From Asterias rubens (Eukaryota > Echinodermata > Asteroidea > Forcipulatida > Asteriidae), in contig NC_047066.1 in the NCBI RefSeq assembly GCF_902459465.1, positions 18,169,047-18,233,046 of the forward strand: a DNA stretch of 64,000 nt. Reading direction: 5' to 3'. The notes below the pieces were generated by a model. The model made no database searches, was not told the origin of the DNA, and saw only the letters and a list, made by a program, of their open reading frames with translations. This document shows positions 23,001-34,383 of the stretch, piece after piece. Made by a program: the position numbers and the translations under genes. The stretch's first letter is position 1. Each line of letters opens with the position of its first letter.

Positions 23001-26000
23001 AACGGCAAAGTACAGTAGATAACATTGTGTTACAGCAAACTTCACACATTGGTACCCCACCATGCAATTAATAGTACCTAAAACAACAAACGGTATTATT
23101 TTATTTAAAGACAGTGTACACTACTGGTAATTGTCAAAGATCAGTCTTCTCACTTGGTGTATCTCAACATATGCATAAAATAACAAACATGTGAAAATTT
23201 GAGCTCGATCGGTCGTCGGAGTTGCAAGATAACTATGAAAGAAAAAACACCCTTGTCACACGAAGTTGTGTGCGTTTAGATGGTTGATTTCGAGACCTCA
23301 AGTTCTAAATTTGAGGTCTCGAAATCAAATTCGTGGGAAATTACTCCTTTCTCCAAAGGTAGGTCACTTCAGAGGGAGCTGTTTCTCACAATGTTGTATA
23401 CCACCAACCTCTCCCCATTACTCGTTACCAAGTAAGGTTTTATGCCAATAATTATTTTGAGTAATTACCAATAGTGTCCACTGCCTTTAAGGCACTGGAC
23501 ACTAATTGGTAATTACTCAAAATAATAAATAGAAAAAGCAGTGGAGAGCTGTTGATAGTATAAAAATATTGTACGAAATGGCTCCCTCTGAAGTAACATA
23601 GTTTTCGAGAAAGAGGTAGTTTCTCACTTAAATAATTAGTAACAGACCTGAGCTGAAGCCTTTTTATATTATGCGTCTGAAAGCACTGTGCAACAAGTGT
23701 GTTTTTCTTTCATTCTTGCAACTTCGATGACCAATATTGGGCCCAAATGTTCACAGGTGTGTTATTTGATGCATATGTGGGGATACACCAAGTGAGAATA
23801 CTGGTATTGTCTATTACCAAAGGTGTCCAGCGCCCAGGGCAACTCTTTGGAAATGAATGTTATTAACTACCTACATTATTGTTATTTTAAACAATAAAAC
23901 CCATGACCTTTGTAATTCTATATAGCAGTGTCTTACCAGCTGGAGTCGATTTCACAAAGAGTTAGGACTCGTCTTATCTCGAGTTAGGACGAGTAACTCG
24001 TCCTAACTTAGGATTAGTCTTAAGGTCTGCATGCTAAACAGTGCATGGTTGGGACTCGTCCTAAGTCCTAAGATTAGTCTTAAGTTAGGAAGAGTTTTGT
24101 GAAATCGACGGTATCCAGACCAACCGAGAACACCCGGTAGCTAGAGCATAGAGGAAGGAGAGGCAGTTCAATTTGAATGGCCCTTTTCGAAACCACGACT
24201 TCGGCTCCGAGCCGGCGGCTCAAGCTATACAATCCCGGCCATATCTCGTTGGGCCCCCGTGCCCCTTTTTAACTTGGTTCTCATTGGTGCACGGTTTCTG
24301 CATTCCAGTCAACATTGAGCGGGGGAGGGGGAATGTTATTGTCAGGGGGAAGTGGACAGGGAATAGTTTTTGTAACGTAAGGAACGGGTGGCCCAAAGCA
24401 TTTTGGCCGGGATTGTAGCCTGGCCCCGCGGTTGTTTTGACATTTTGTGTGTGTTTTGCGTAAGTGCTCAGGGTTTAAGATGAGAGAAAGGAGCCTGATG
24501 GCAAATCCAAAGTCGAAGCCGTGGATTAGAAAAGGGCCTATGTTTTATAGCACATGGTGTTACCGCAAACCATGTACATGCACCTCACCATGCAATGCCT
24601 CAACGCCTCAACTCCCATAGAGTTCGTTATTAACCTTTTCAAACCAATTTTTCATTTGCATTGTCCCCTCAGCAAAACACCGAGTGCAATAGTAACTCCA
24701 TCTAGGAACAAAGTTTTCTTGGATAAATTAAAGATCGCCAGGAAATCGGGCATTGCTTGTGAAGACTTAGAAGCGTCTCAATTTGAGGAAAGGTATCCGA
24801 TGCTTGAGTTCCCCGGTTGTTCTGTTTTTACATACAGTATTCTTATCATCGACGCACACAAAGCTGTGCAATGCTTACAGGTATAGTGTAAACTAACATG
24901 TTTTCTTTGTTTGATATGATATGGAGGTTATGATTTATAATTCATTTGTAACTTGAAATCTAGTGTATTGAGAGAGATGGGAAGACCACCCAAACTGTAT
25001 ATATTATTCATAAATACCTCAGACAGTTTCGCTATTCCTATTGGTGGAGAGCGCGTCACGTGGGTGTGTATAAACCTTTGTTTATGACCGGTAAAAAGTG
25101 TTGAAACATGGGCGTGACACGCCTGCTTGCACCTATTGCACCTATAAGACAGTTTTTTTCATTCCTATTGGTCGAGAGCAACGGCCAAGACAGTTGCGCA
25201 ACATCACGCGATACGCGCGACGCCCACAGCATTCCCTTATAAGGAGTTGTTTACCCGAGGGTGGCGGAGGGCTTTACCATTTCATAGCTGGAGGGGTGTT
25301 GTGTTGAAAGAAATCATTTAACAATTACATTTTTTGCATTTATTTAACTTTTTGACCAAAAAGTGATGATGTTTTTGACCGAATGTGAATTTGTGAATGA
25401 GAATCTATAATTTACCTTGACTTCGTCTCGGTAAAATTATCAAGAACCAGGCCTCGTTGGGGTTAATCCACGAGTTGAAAACCTCTTCACCACACTGATT
25501 CCCTTAATAATAATTAATTGTTCTGTCTTTGTGTTTGTCTTTTGTCCATGTTTCCCTATCTTGTGTTTTTGGAGTTGTCTTGTCGGTTTTTTCTGTTGAG
25601 AGAAAAAAAAATGACATAAAGCTATAAACGATAATGGGAGATTAAACTATATCATTTTGTAGAAACCATTCAAAGGTAGCCATTGTTTTGTTGGACGAAC
25701 GATGTGGTGACAGATTGGGAAATTACAATGTGCAAAGGTATGAGGGACCTTTGGTAATTGTCAAGACCAGTATTATCACCTGGTGTATCCCACCGCGTAT
25801 ACAATAACAACTCTTTGACAATATGGACTCAATAGTCATTGTGGTTGCAAACAAACAATGAAAAAAAAAAAAAAGGAGACAGTTGTACAATTAATTTGTA
25901 TGCTATCAAATGGCTATTAAAGACACTGGGAGACACTATTGGTAATTGTCAAAGACTAGTCTTCTCACTTGGTGTATATCAACATATTATGCATAAAATA

Positions 26001-29000
26001 ACAAACCTGTGAAAATTTGAGCTCAATTGGTCGTCGATTTGCGAGATAATAATGAAAGAAAAAATACACTTGTCACACAAAGTTGTGTGCGTTTAGATGG
26101 TTGACTTCGAGACTTCAAGTTCTAAATCTGAGGTCTCGAAATCAAATTCGTGGAAATTACTCTCCTCGGAAACTATGGCACTTCAGAGGGAGCCGTTTCT
26201 CACAGTGTTTAATATAATCAACCTCTCCCCATTTAATACTCGCCACCTGTAAGGTTTTATGCCAATAATTATTTTGAGTGATTACCAATTGTGTCCACTG
26301 CCTTTAAAAGGCCTTAGGTGTGTTCTTTTAGTATTTTGAGTGAAAAGGTACCTCTTTTTCAAAACTAACATTACTTCAGACTCAGAGGGAGCCGTTTCTC
26401 ACAACAGCTCTCCATTGCTCGTTACCAAAAACGTATGCTAACAATTATTTTGAGTAATTTTTACCAATCGTTTCCAGTGACTTGAACACTGATTTTGTTA
26501 TGTGTTTCAGAATGAATTCGTTAAGAATGGTGGCACCCTCCTTGACGATGAGAAAGTGTTAAAGATTGAACCGGGTCCGATTGTAACTGTCCACACTAAC
26601 AGAGGTCATCGTTTCAGGTCAAAGGGCATCATCCTTACTCCTGGGCCATGGGCTTCTAAGCTACTTCAACCGCTAGGTATTGATCTACCACTTAAGGTAA
26701 CCGTGCTTTGCTGTGAATAAGGTTATTATAATCTTCCACTCTTTTTAAGGGTTTGTGTACTTTTTGCAACACAAAACACAGTGTTCATAGACTTGCATTA
26801 AACTGACACGGTTTAAAGATAATGATGGCAGAAAGCTTCCCTTAAAATATTACTTGCTTAGCTGCAGTAGTTTTTGTGAAATGATTAAAACAATTCACGA
26901 AGATAATTTACTGGTAAAATAATGCTACAAATTAATAGTTTTCGTCTCACGAGACGAACATTATTTTTGTGACATTGATTTACCGTGTAAGTTTAACGGT
27001 AATCTGTGGACATTGTGTTTTGTGTTACAAAACGTACCCAAACCCATTAACATGTGTACCACACTAAATAGGCTCCAATATCAACCAATGCTATATGCAA
27101 AATGAAAACAAACAAAATCAAAATAATATGTAAGTCTTTTAGCGTCTTGAAATAAACTCAAGTGTTTTATTTGCTCACGATTAAAACCTTGTTTTTCCTT
27201 CAAATTGTTAGTGCAGCCTGTACCCAATAAATCGCGCCACCAAGAGTTTGCTTTTATGGAGGGCACTTTTTGGTCACGGAAATAGTCAATAGTCACCGTC
27301 TTTTGCAATGTACACATAGTTATACAGCGGTCCACCTTTGACGAACAAAAACGTTTCACTTTATTTCTAAGATGGCGTTTACCTTTGAAAAATTAATCTT
27401 AAAATTATTGTTGTTCGCAAAAATGTAATGTTTTTTATATTTTATTTTATTTTATTCACCATTCAAACAGCGCAAGCGCCAATTACAGGATGGATACAAA
27501 TAATTAACATTTAAAACATTATTCAAACACGTTGTTGAAGTCATCCAAGCACCACAACTTAATTACAGCATAAACAAAACTTTAAAGGCAGCGGGCACTA
27601 TTGGTAATTACTCAAAATAATTAATAGCGTAAAACCTCACTTGGTAACGAGTAATGGGAGGTTGATAGTATTAAACATGTGTGAGAAACGGCTCCCTCTA
27701 AAGTGACGTATTTTTCGAGAAAGATGTAATTTTCCCTTAAATTTGATTTAGAGACCTCAAATTAATTCGAGACCTCAAATTTAGAATTTGAGGTCTCGAA
27801 ATCAAGCATCTGAAAGCACATAACTTCGTGTGACCAGGGTGTTTTTTCATTCATTTTTATCTCGCAACCTCGACGACCAATTGAGCTCAAGTTTTCACAG
27901 GTTTGTTATTTTGTGCATATGTTAAGATACACCAAGTGATAAGACTGGTCTTTGACAATTACCAATAGTGTCCATTGTCTTTAATGTTTGTGTTATTTTG
28001 TCACAGGTGTGGCGAGTGAATGTTTGTTATTTCAAAGAGAAGGAGCCTGGTTTATACAGTAACGTCCCCATCAGTCTATGTCATGCTGACGATGGATGCG
28101 ATGATATATTTCTGTTTTTTCCAAGTAGGGAATTTCCCGGACTCGTAAAAGTAAGTCAATATAGAAACAAATTCAGTAGGGAGCAGCAAACTTGGGGGAT
28201 TCCATTGTTTTCAAGATGTGCGATGCTAGCTAAGAATATTACGAAGGGCAACGATTTTTAACACTCTACTGTATACAAAATCTCTACAGGAATGTTTTAT
28301 TAAATGTCGGGTTCCCTGATGCCGAATTCCTTTTTTTGAAATAATCATTTGCGAAAATTTTTCGCCCTCAAATACATTGCCATCGCTTTTTGTCAAACCA
28401 TATCATTTTATGCCATGGTCAAACACTGCAGTGGTACGTGTCACGCACAACTGTTTGCTAATGAGACTGGTACCCTGTCTCGTGCACTAGTCTTACAGGC
28501 CTAATCAATGGTTACTTGCAGTGTGTGTAGTCAAATGCATTATAGGGTGCGTTCGATTCAACCCCCTGGTCGACCCCGACGTATTGACGTATTATTTTTT
28601 TGACTAACACGGTCGGCTATTTATGGGAGTCAAATTTTTGACTCCCATAAATGGCCAACCGTGTTAGTTCGCAAAGTAAATGGAAAACCACGCAATTTCG
28701 AGGCAAATTTGTGTGGATCATTGTATTCTACTTTTGAATCATCTTTCTAAACCATATGCATTTTATAACAAACGGTTACAAACGCTTTTCAAAGACCAGC
28801 TCGACCGATCCAAGGCAACGTGTTCCTTTAAAGTCACTGGACATTTTTGGTAATTGTCGGAGACTAGTATTCTCACTTGGTGTGAGAATAACATAATATT
28901 ATGCACAAAATAACAAACCTGTGAAAATTTAAACTCAGTTGGTTGTCGAAGTTGTGAGATAATAATGGAAGAAAAATACCCTTGTCACACGAAGTTCTCT

Positions 29001-31560
29001 TTTCCTGAGGTCTCGAAATCAAATTCGTAGAAAATAACTTCTTTCTCGAAAACTACACTACTTCAGAGGGAGCCGTTTCTCACAATGTCTTATACTATCA
29101 ACAGATCTACATTGCTTGTTACCGAGTAAGTTGTTTTGCTAAAAATTATTTTAAGTAATTACCAATAGTGTCCACTGCCTTTAAATATAGCGTTGTTTGA
29201 GCTTCTGACGTCACAATTGTATATATTATTATCTGCAGGTCAATTTTCACTACCTTTGGGACGAAGTCGACCCTGACGAAAGAGACAAGAGTGTAGGAAA
29301 AGTGCAACAAGACATCATAATAATTAAAGAGTTTGTAAAGAAACATCTACCTGGCTTGGAACCTTATCCGTCTGTTATCGAACCCTGCATGTATACGGTA
29401 AAGAACGTCGTCTTACATCTTATATAATAAAATCCCAGTCTTACATAGCGCACGTATCCCAACAAGGTACTCAAGGCGCTTAGTATATATATTTTTTATA
29501 CAGAAATAGAGGTTATTGAAAGTTATGAATCTTAAACAGTTAAAATGTACTCTTTCTTGCGTTGAAGTCACTCTATGTGACATGATGCCACTCGGGCAAA
29601 TCGTCTTTGCACGACGTGCAGAGGAGAACATCAAAATGCAGTACTGTCAAGCTATTCACATTGTAAAGCTTATCTGCATTTGATATGGCTGTAGTAACAC
29701 CTTTTTAAAGAGCCAATAAAGGATGATCTCTACATGTCAACTATTACCATGTTATGGCTAAATAGACATCGCAGATACCGGTTAATAACCATTTTACTCT
29801 CAAAATTTGCATTTAGTAATAAATATCTCGAGTCAAAAATGCACCCGGCCGCGCGGCTTTTTCAGCCGAGAGTCAAAAACGGCTTATCTATTATAATGAC
29901 CCTGGACGCCAGTGACGAATTTACCCTATTGGTTTTGAACACAGTTCTCCAGCTTTGGCATTTCCACACCAAATAGCCGCCACTGACGTAACGATTCCTT
30001 TGTCGCACGGGTTTGTTTGACCCCAGGTTTTTCAGAAATTTGGCTTGGAGCGTTCTGGAGAAAACCCATTTTTACCATGTTTTAACGTGAGGTAAGAGAC
30101 TCGTTATATTTTTTATGTTTCCTGGATGGACTCCAGCTGTTAGAAAACTGTAATATCTATATATTTGAGATCATCCTTTATTGGTTGTTTAACAACTTCT
30201 GTATTACATGCGTATTGTTGACGATTTGTTCACGAGTTAGGCAGGTGTGTCAGGAGATTCTATCCCCATACGGCGATTTGTACACAAACTTGTGATAGCG
30301 CCCTCTTTGGAATCATCCATCTTTAAAACTCATTTTTTAAATATAGTGAACACATTTATGTTTGTTCACTTTTTTCATGTGACTCATATCTCATCTTACT
30401 TAACTTGTATGATTTCAGTGTACGCCAAAGGAAGAACTCATTGTAGGTCGCCATCCATTGCACCCAAACATTGCGATAGGTTGTTCTATGTCTGGTAAGT
30501 AATGAAGATGTTATTACGTATTTTCTTACCAGGCAGAAGTGCGCAAGACCCCTCTGGTGACGTTATTAGACCTTTCTCATGCTACCTCCATCTTAGTCAT
30601 GTTCCTCGTCTCGAATAACAATAATGAATGCTAATAATCATTTAATAGCAAATAGGAACCAGAATATTCTGTTCTTCCAGACTCAGTTTTACAATTAGTA
30701 TCAATGTGGGAAATTTACGATGGCTGCACCATGATAAAGGTCAACAGGCAACAGGCTTATCTCAACATACCAAGTGTTAAACTCTCAAGTCTTCCAGGTG
30801 GTATAAAGGCTTTACAGCACCGTTCCATGGGTACATGCTCAATATTGTCAGCACTATGCTGCTATTATAAACCCGAAACCACAATGTATACAATGAGCAA
30901 GTTCGAGTACCGACCCGTTGTTGACTACCTGACCAGCAACGCACAATCATGTGCAGTGAAGCACTCGTTCGAACGAGTTATTTGGAAGTCTGATCAACTT
31001 TCCGCGCCTTTTCGCTGTAGTGTCACTGTTTCCCCCTCTGCGCTTTAAACACTTTAGAACGGAACATGCTGTTGGGACCAGTGAAGAAACTATGGGCTCG
31101 AGGCTGGTTCCAAATGGTCGACCATAGTAGTCAACCAATGGCCGACCGGACTGGGTTCGAGTGCAAATGGTCAACCTTTAGTTAACCATTGTGCACACTC
31201 GAACTTGCTCAATATTGCTGTCATTGTCGTTGTCAGTTATCATTCTCAGCGACTACCGCTGTTGTTTAACAAATTCTTTCTCGAAAGTATCTGAACACTT
31301 GGTGAGTCTCTACATCTTAAAAAAAAGAATTCTGTGTGTTTTTGCAAAATGCTAATGAGACGTTGTAATCTCGGTTGTTTCATTGTTAATAATTATGATT
31401 TCCCTCTGCTACAGGTAAAGGATTCAAAATGGCGCCTTTGGTGGGCAGAGTCTTGGGTGAAATGGCAACTGGAAGACAGCCAAGCTTTGATACCAGCTTA
31501 ATTGATATAGAACGGTATATCCAAAGCAAAAATACCCCAAGCAAACAAGCTAAGCTTTAA
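20024..31560 (+). CDS. PIPOX: Peroxisomal sarcosine/L-pipecolate oxidase-like FAD enzyme, complete
   Basis: Eight exons: 20024-20122, 22828-22976, 24673-24880, 26511-26696, 28007-28150, 29239-29397, 30419-30494 and 31415-31560. All are GT-AG with consistent phases, giving 388 residues (human PIPOX is 390). The N-terminus has the FAD dinucleotide motif G9-A-G11-V-L-G14. H44, R48 and R51 match the substrate/FAD loop of monomeric sarcosine oxidase. K262 and H266 match its oxygen-activating lysine and neighbouring histidine, and C312 in CMYT matches the covalent-FAD cysteine. A late GFK lysine is also kept. The last three residues, AKL, form a PTS1 peroxisome signal. The family oxidises N-methyl or cyclic amino acids to imines with release of H2O2. 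Exon 3 is unusually diverged: the TGLLLLG-like strand reads TPSAIVTPS and the usual SGG before the helix is lost. The substrate may therefore differ. Confidence 0.93.
20474..20854. mobile_element. MITE family 1 ('aaggcagtggacactattgg'), PIPOX intron 1
   Basis: The family consensus is about 385 bp, flanked by TTAA, with inverted ends 'aaggcagtggacactattgg' and its complement, and an internal palindrome 'gatttcgagacctcaa'. This is the most abundant repeat in the window. TTAA flanks suggest a piggyBac-type parent, but no transposase is present here to confirm it. Confidence 0.8.
20928..21319. mobile_element. MITE family 1, second copy in PIPOX intron 1
   Basis: Opposite orientation to the copy at 20474-20854 ('aattgacaaagtccagactt' near the left end). 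The ends are 'ttaaagacactagacac' and 'gtccactgcctttaa'. Confidence 0.8.
21491..21872. mobile_element. MITE family 1 variant with 'gggaaggtaca' ends
   Basis: The internal sequence resembles family 1, but the termini read 'ttaaagggaaggtacat' and 'gtaccttccctttaa'. The copy at 54180-54556 has the same ends, so this is a distinct subfamily. Confidence 0.8.
22408..22793. mobile_element. MITE family 1 just upstream of PIPOX exon 2
   Basis: Full-length copy, ends 'ttaaaggcaatggacac' and 'gtccaatgcctttaa'. Its right end is about 35 bases from the 3' splice site of exon 2 (22828). Confidence 0.8.
23107..23832. mobile_element. Two abutting family-1 MITEs in PIPOX intron 2
   Basis: Copy one spans 23107-23490; copy two starts in the shared 'cctttaaggcactggacac' and runs to about 23832. 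They share one TTAA at the junction, so one inserted at the target site of the other. Confidence 0.8.
23945..24112. mobile_element. Palindromic MITE ('gttaggacgagtaactcgtc'), better copy
   Basis: Inverted ends 'gatttcacaaagagttagga' and 'aggaagagttttgtgaaatc' and internal repeats of 'ctaagtccta'. It is the partner of the copy at 9588-9750. Confidence 0.7.
24229..24418. mobile_element. MITE with 'acaatcccggcca' ends
   Basis: Inverted ends are 'acaatcccggcca' and 'tggccgggattgt'. It is related to 10284-10489 and lies in PIPOX intron 2. Confidence 0.7.
25016..25560. mobile_element. Element family 6 ('cagtttcgctattcctattgg')
   Basis: It opens with 'cctcagacagtttcgctatt' and a block with 'gtttatgaccggtaaaaagt', followed by 'gatacgcgcgacg'. 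It closes with 'accaggcctcgttgggg' and 'ttgaaaacctcttcaccaca'. A second copy is at 55773-56310 and a 5' fragment at 61378-61560. No long conserved frame is present. Confidence 0.65.
25740..26480. mobile_element. Cluster of family-1 MITEs upstream of PIPOX exon 4
   Basis: A partial copy lies at about 25740-25915, a full copy at 25917-26308 and a second partial copy at 26308-26480. Exon 4 begins only about 30 bases later (26511). Confidence 0.75.
26745..27055. mobile_element. Foldback MITE family 5 in PIPOX intron 4
   Basis: Arms 'gtgtactttttgcaacacaa' and 'gtgttacaaaacgtaccca' are inverted around 'gtctcacgagac'. It is shorter than the copy at 10890-11425. Confidence 0.75.
27582..27985. mobile_element. 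MITE family 1, 22 bases from PIPOX exon 5
   Basis: Full copy with an extra local duplication of the 'gacctcaaatt' block. Its end 'ccattgtctttaa' is 22 bases from exon 5, so part of the intron's polypyrimidine and branch region may come from the MITE. Confidence 0.8.
28590..28830. mobile_element. Family-3 palindromic MITE, half copy
   Basis: It contains 'gactcccataaatggccaac' and ends 'gatccaaggcaacgtgttcc'. It directly abuts the family-1 copy at 28828-29184. Confidence 0.65.
28828..29184. mobile_element. MITE family 1 upstream of PIPOX exon 6
   Basis: Ends 'ttaaagtcactggacatt' and 'gtccactgcctttaa'; part of the central palindrome is lost. Exon 6 starts 55 bases downstream. Confidence 0.8.
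29425..29640 (-). mobile_element. Possible SINE/LINE tail fragment, reverse
   Basis: On the minus strand it ends in 'ctaagcgccttgagtacctt' and 'gcgctatgtaagac' followed by an AT-rich run, like the tail of the 4020-4350 element. The 5' part is not identifiable. Confidence 0.4.
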
Positions 31561-31941
31561 GGCAGTGGACACTATTGGTAATTACTCAACATAATTATCA
31601 TCATAAAACTTTCTCGATTACGAGTAATGGGGAGAGGTTGATGGTATAAAACATTTTGAGAAACAGCTCCCTCTGAAGTGACGCAGTTTTCGAGAAAGAA
31701 GTATTTTTAGACGAATTTGATTTCGAGACCTCAAGTTTAGAATTTGAGGTATCGAAATCAAGCATCAGAAAGCACACAACTTTATGTGACAAGTGTGTTT
31801 TTTCTTTCATAATTATCTCGCAAACTCGACGACCGATTGAGCTCAAATTTTCACAGGTTTGTTATTGTATGCATATATTGAGATACACCACGTGAGAAGA
31901 CTGGTCTTTGACAATTACCAATAGTGTCCACTGTCTTTAAT
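31557..31941. mobile_element. MITE family 1 inserted at the PIPOX stop codon
   Basis: The element's left TTAA (31557-31560) supplies the TAA stop of PIPOX (31558-31560) and the last base of the final leucine codon. It ends 'ccactgtctttaa' at about 31941, just before the poly(A) signal. It therefore forms essentially the whole 3' UTR. Confidence 0.88.
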
Positions 31942-31945
31942 GGGA

Positions 31946-31956
31946 AATAAATAAAA
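31946..31956 (+). terminator. PIPOX polyadenylation signal
   Basis: Overlapping AATAAA hexamers (31946-31951 and 31950-31955) lie directly after the 3'-UTR MITE. They are the first canonical hexamers downstream of the stop codon and fit a short 3' UTR of about 410 bases. Confidence 0.65.
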
Positions 31957-32239
31957 CTTATTCCCCGTTTGTAGTTTATCGCTCAGTGAGCGTTTTATTC
32001 ATTTTTCTTTTGAATCGATGTCATGCAAATTGTGCAATCGGGTTTTCACTATTTTCTCGTGACCAAGATGGCCAATCGATCTCAAACTTCTACAGGTTTG
32101 TCAATGTATGTATGTGATGGATTACATAAAGTGCTTTACACTTACATCAACTGTTTTGTTACCGAAAACAAATTATGTAATGTTCGTTTAAAGAACCATA
32201 CTTGAGCGAAATTATTTAAATGGGAATGCTATATTTATA

Positions 32240-33990
32240 ATGTGTTTGTCTATCATGTAAATGTTATTTTTACTTGTACATTTCTGAATCGTTCGTAATT
32301 ATTAATCAACAAAATTATGCCCCAACCACAAGGTTTTAAAAATAACAATATTATATTACTTCTGTCCCCTAAATGACAATACTGTCATCTCCCACCGATT
32401 ATGTATGTATGTTAAAATTTTGAACGTTTCTCTTACGTTTATGCGTTATCCATTTTGCATAATGTCAGAGTTCACAATGGTTGATCCTGCTGACATCTAA
32501 GGAATCTTGTTTAGGGTGTGGCAAACCTATACCTCTTTACGTACCAATACGCTATGTAGGCCTACCTGCACTCAGAAAAAGAATGGTAAAAAAAAGTTAT
32601 GTTAAATGTGTTAAGTGAAAAAATACTTAACATAAGTAAAAATTAATGAAAAATTTAAACAAAATGTTTGTGTAAATAAAAAACTACTCAAATAGTTAGT
32701 AAAACTAATAGTTTACATTACTTAGCAACTTTAAACACATATTATGCAAATTTTACTGAACTGGTTGTAAAAGTTTACATGGTGTTTAGTAAACCACGAT
32801 ATTTTACTCAAGTATTGTGCAAAATACGCAGCGTGTGACTTGTCTGCTGGGGTCGCGCTCTGCAGTACCACAGTGTAACCACACACAACGTAACGAAATG
32901 GATCTCATGAAAAAAAAACCTTCTTGAGTGGAACTTCCCTCATTTAGTTGAGACGTTTGAAGGTAAGTACTATAACATATTTCTGTATTGATGTTATTAT
33001 CTGTAGTGATAGACTATACACGACTCGTTAGCACGAGTTAGCACAGATAAAGGGACAGTTGAACGTCATATTTTGACTGACAACACTTTTGAACAGTGAC
33101 TTGAATATCACAAATACATACGTAGGTCTGATCAATGGTCCCCGTATTGTGCACATAGTACACGTACAGCATGCATCGTTGAAGACCATTGTACACATGT
33201 ACATCGCCACTGTGTTAAAGCACCACCACTGCATACAGCCACGGTGCATCAGGCCAATGATTGGGCTAACTTTAATCTCTCATTTGTTCAGAAGAACAAT
33301 CAAATAACTTTTCAACATTTTGTCTTTACAAGATACTGACAAATGATACAACTGACTTAAAATGCAAATTCTGGGAGAGGGGAATCGCACAAACACATCT
33401 ACCCTTTGTTTATTTTAACCTGTTAAAGGAATTATTCAAGAAATCTCACCCCCCCCACACAAAAAAAAAGGACGAAAGAAAAAGAACAAAAAGAAAAATC
33501 AGATAAAGATCAAGAAAAATCAAAGTTTTCAGGTAGCCTACTGTTATGTGGGATTGCATATATAGCACCAAAATTATCTCTCCTCCTGGGATCCTATCAC
33601 CTTATTCCAGAACTGCAAGTCTCCATCATTGAACCTTTTGTTGATTTGTTTATTTTTTAAGCCCCTATGTATTTGCTAATTTATTTTATTTTATTTCAAT
33701 TTGTATTTGTACTTTTTTAAATTTATGTGCATGTACATCATGTACAAATTGTATTGCACATACATTGCAGTACTGGAACGTTGTCTCTATTGATCTATAA
33801 GTGTTGTAATATGATAATTAAACCACTATTGATATAAAATAATGGTTTAATCTGACATTGTGTGTACCCCATCCTTAAGACAATCAGATTAAATCATTAT
33901 TTTACAGCAAAATTGGTTTAATTGTAATATTACAATACTTTAAGTTCATTACAGACAATATACACGTGTCACACAATTTGTACTGCACCC
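32240..33990. other. AT-rich intergenic DNA with GTAAA-rich imperfect repeats
   Basis: From about 32570 to 32850 the sequence is full of short inverted motifs such as 'agtttaca', 'gtaaaac' and 'ttactcaa'. A similar zone lies at 36230-36600. The rest shows no gene; short frames at 33028-33307 overlap on both strands and have no recognisable domain. Confidence 0.5.
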
Positions 33991-34019
33991 CCATTGAAAT
34001 TTAACCTATTGTGTTTAAT

Positions 34020-34362
34020 ATTATTCCCCTTTATGCAGGAAAACACAAGTTTGGACCAGTATTTGAAAGACATCAACAGGGACACCAGATCGCAACCATG
34101 CTGATATTAGGTGGGTCTGCACTGGCTCCACAGCAAGTGTTCGTAATTTTTGAGCAAATGCATTTGAACAGTCATCCCTTGTGAAAGCACTGGATGTGTG
34201 TTTCAAAACACATTTTGTCTTCGACTTGAGCTACCAGGAGGAGTGTTCTGGCGTTTGGGAGTTCATTGAATTGGTTGTGTTTGAACTCAAAGGCGGTGTG
34301 AAGAGCAGCACTATTCGAGAGTTCAGGGCTTACTGTTCATCTCATGATGCATCTGATTAATG
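34020..34362 (+). pseudogene. Degenerate coding fragment, unrecognised protein
   Basis: After a good 3' splice-like 'tttatgcag' a frame reads GKHKFGPVFERHQQ and continues through SALAPQQVFVIFEQMHL to a stop near 34191. One frame over, an open stretch of about 70 codons reads SSLVKALDVCFKTHFVFD, then YQEECSGVWEFIELVVFEL, and stops at 34360. The two overlap in the way expected from one frameshift. A pattern of hydrophobic 'FKxxFVFDLxY...VWxFIE' occurs in C-terminal regions of some poorly characterised animal proteins. No complete gene is present and I cannot name it. Confidence 0.4.
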
Positions 34363-34383
34363 TTGACCATTCCATAAGCATTG

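Noticed and set aside
30704-31048. 114-codon frame in PIPOX intron 7
   Set aside because: No recognisable domain, no matching splice phases with PIPOX and no neighbouring exon; treated as chance.
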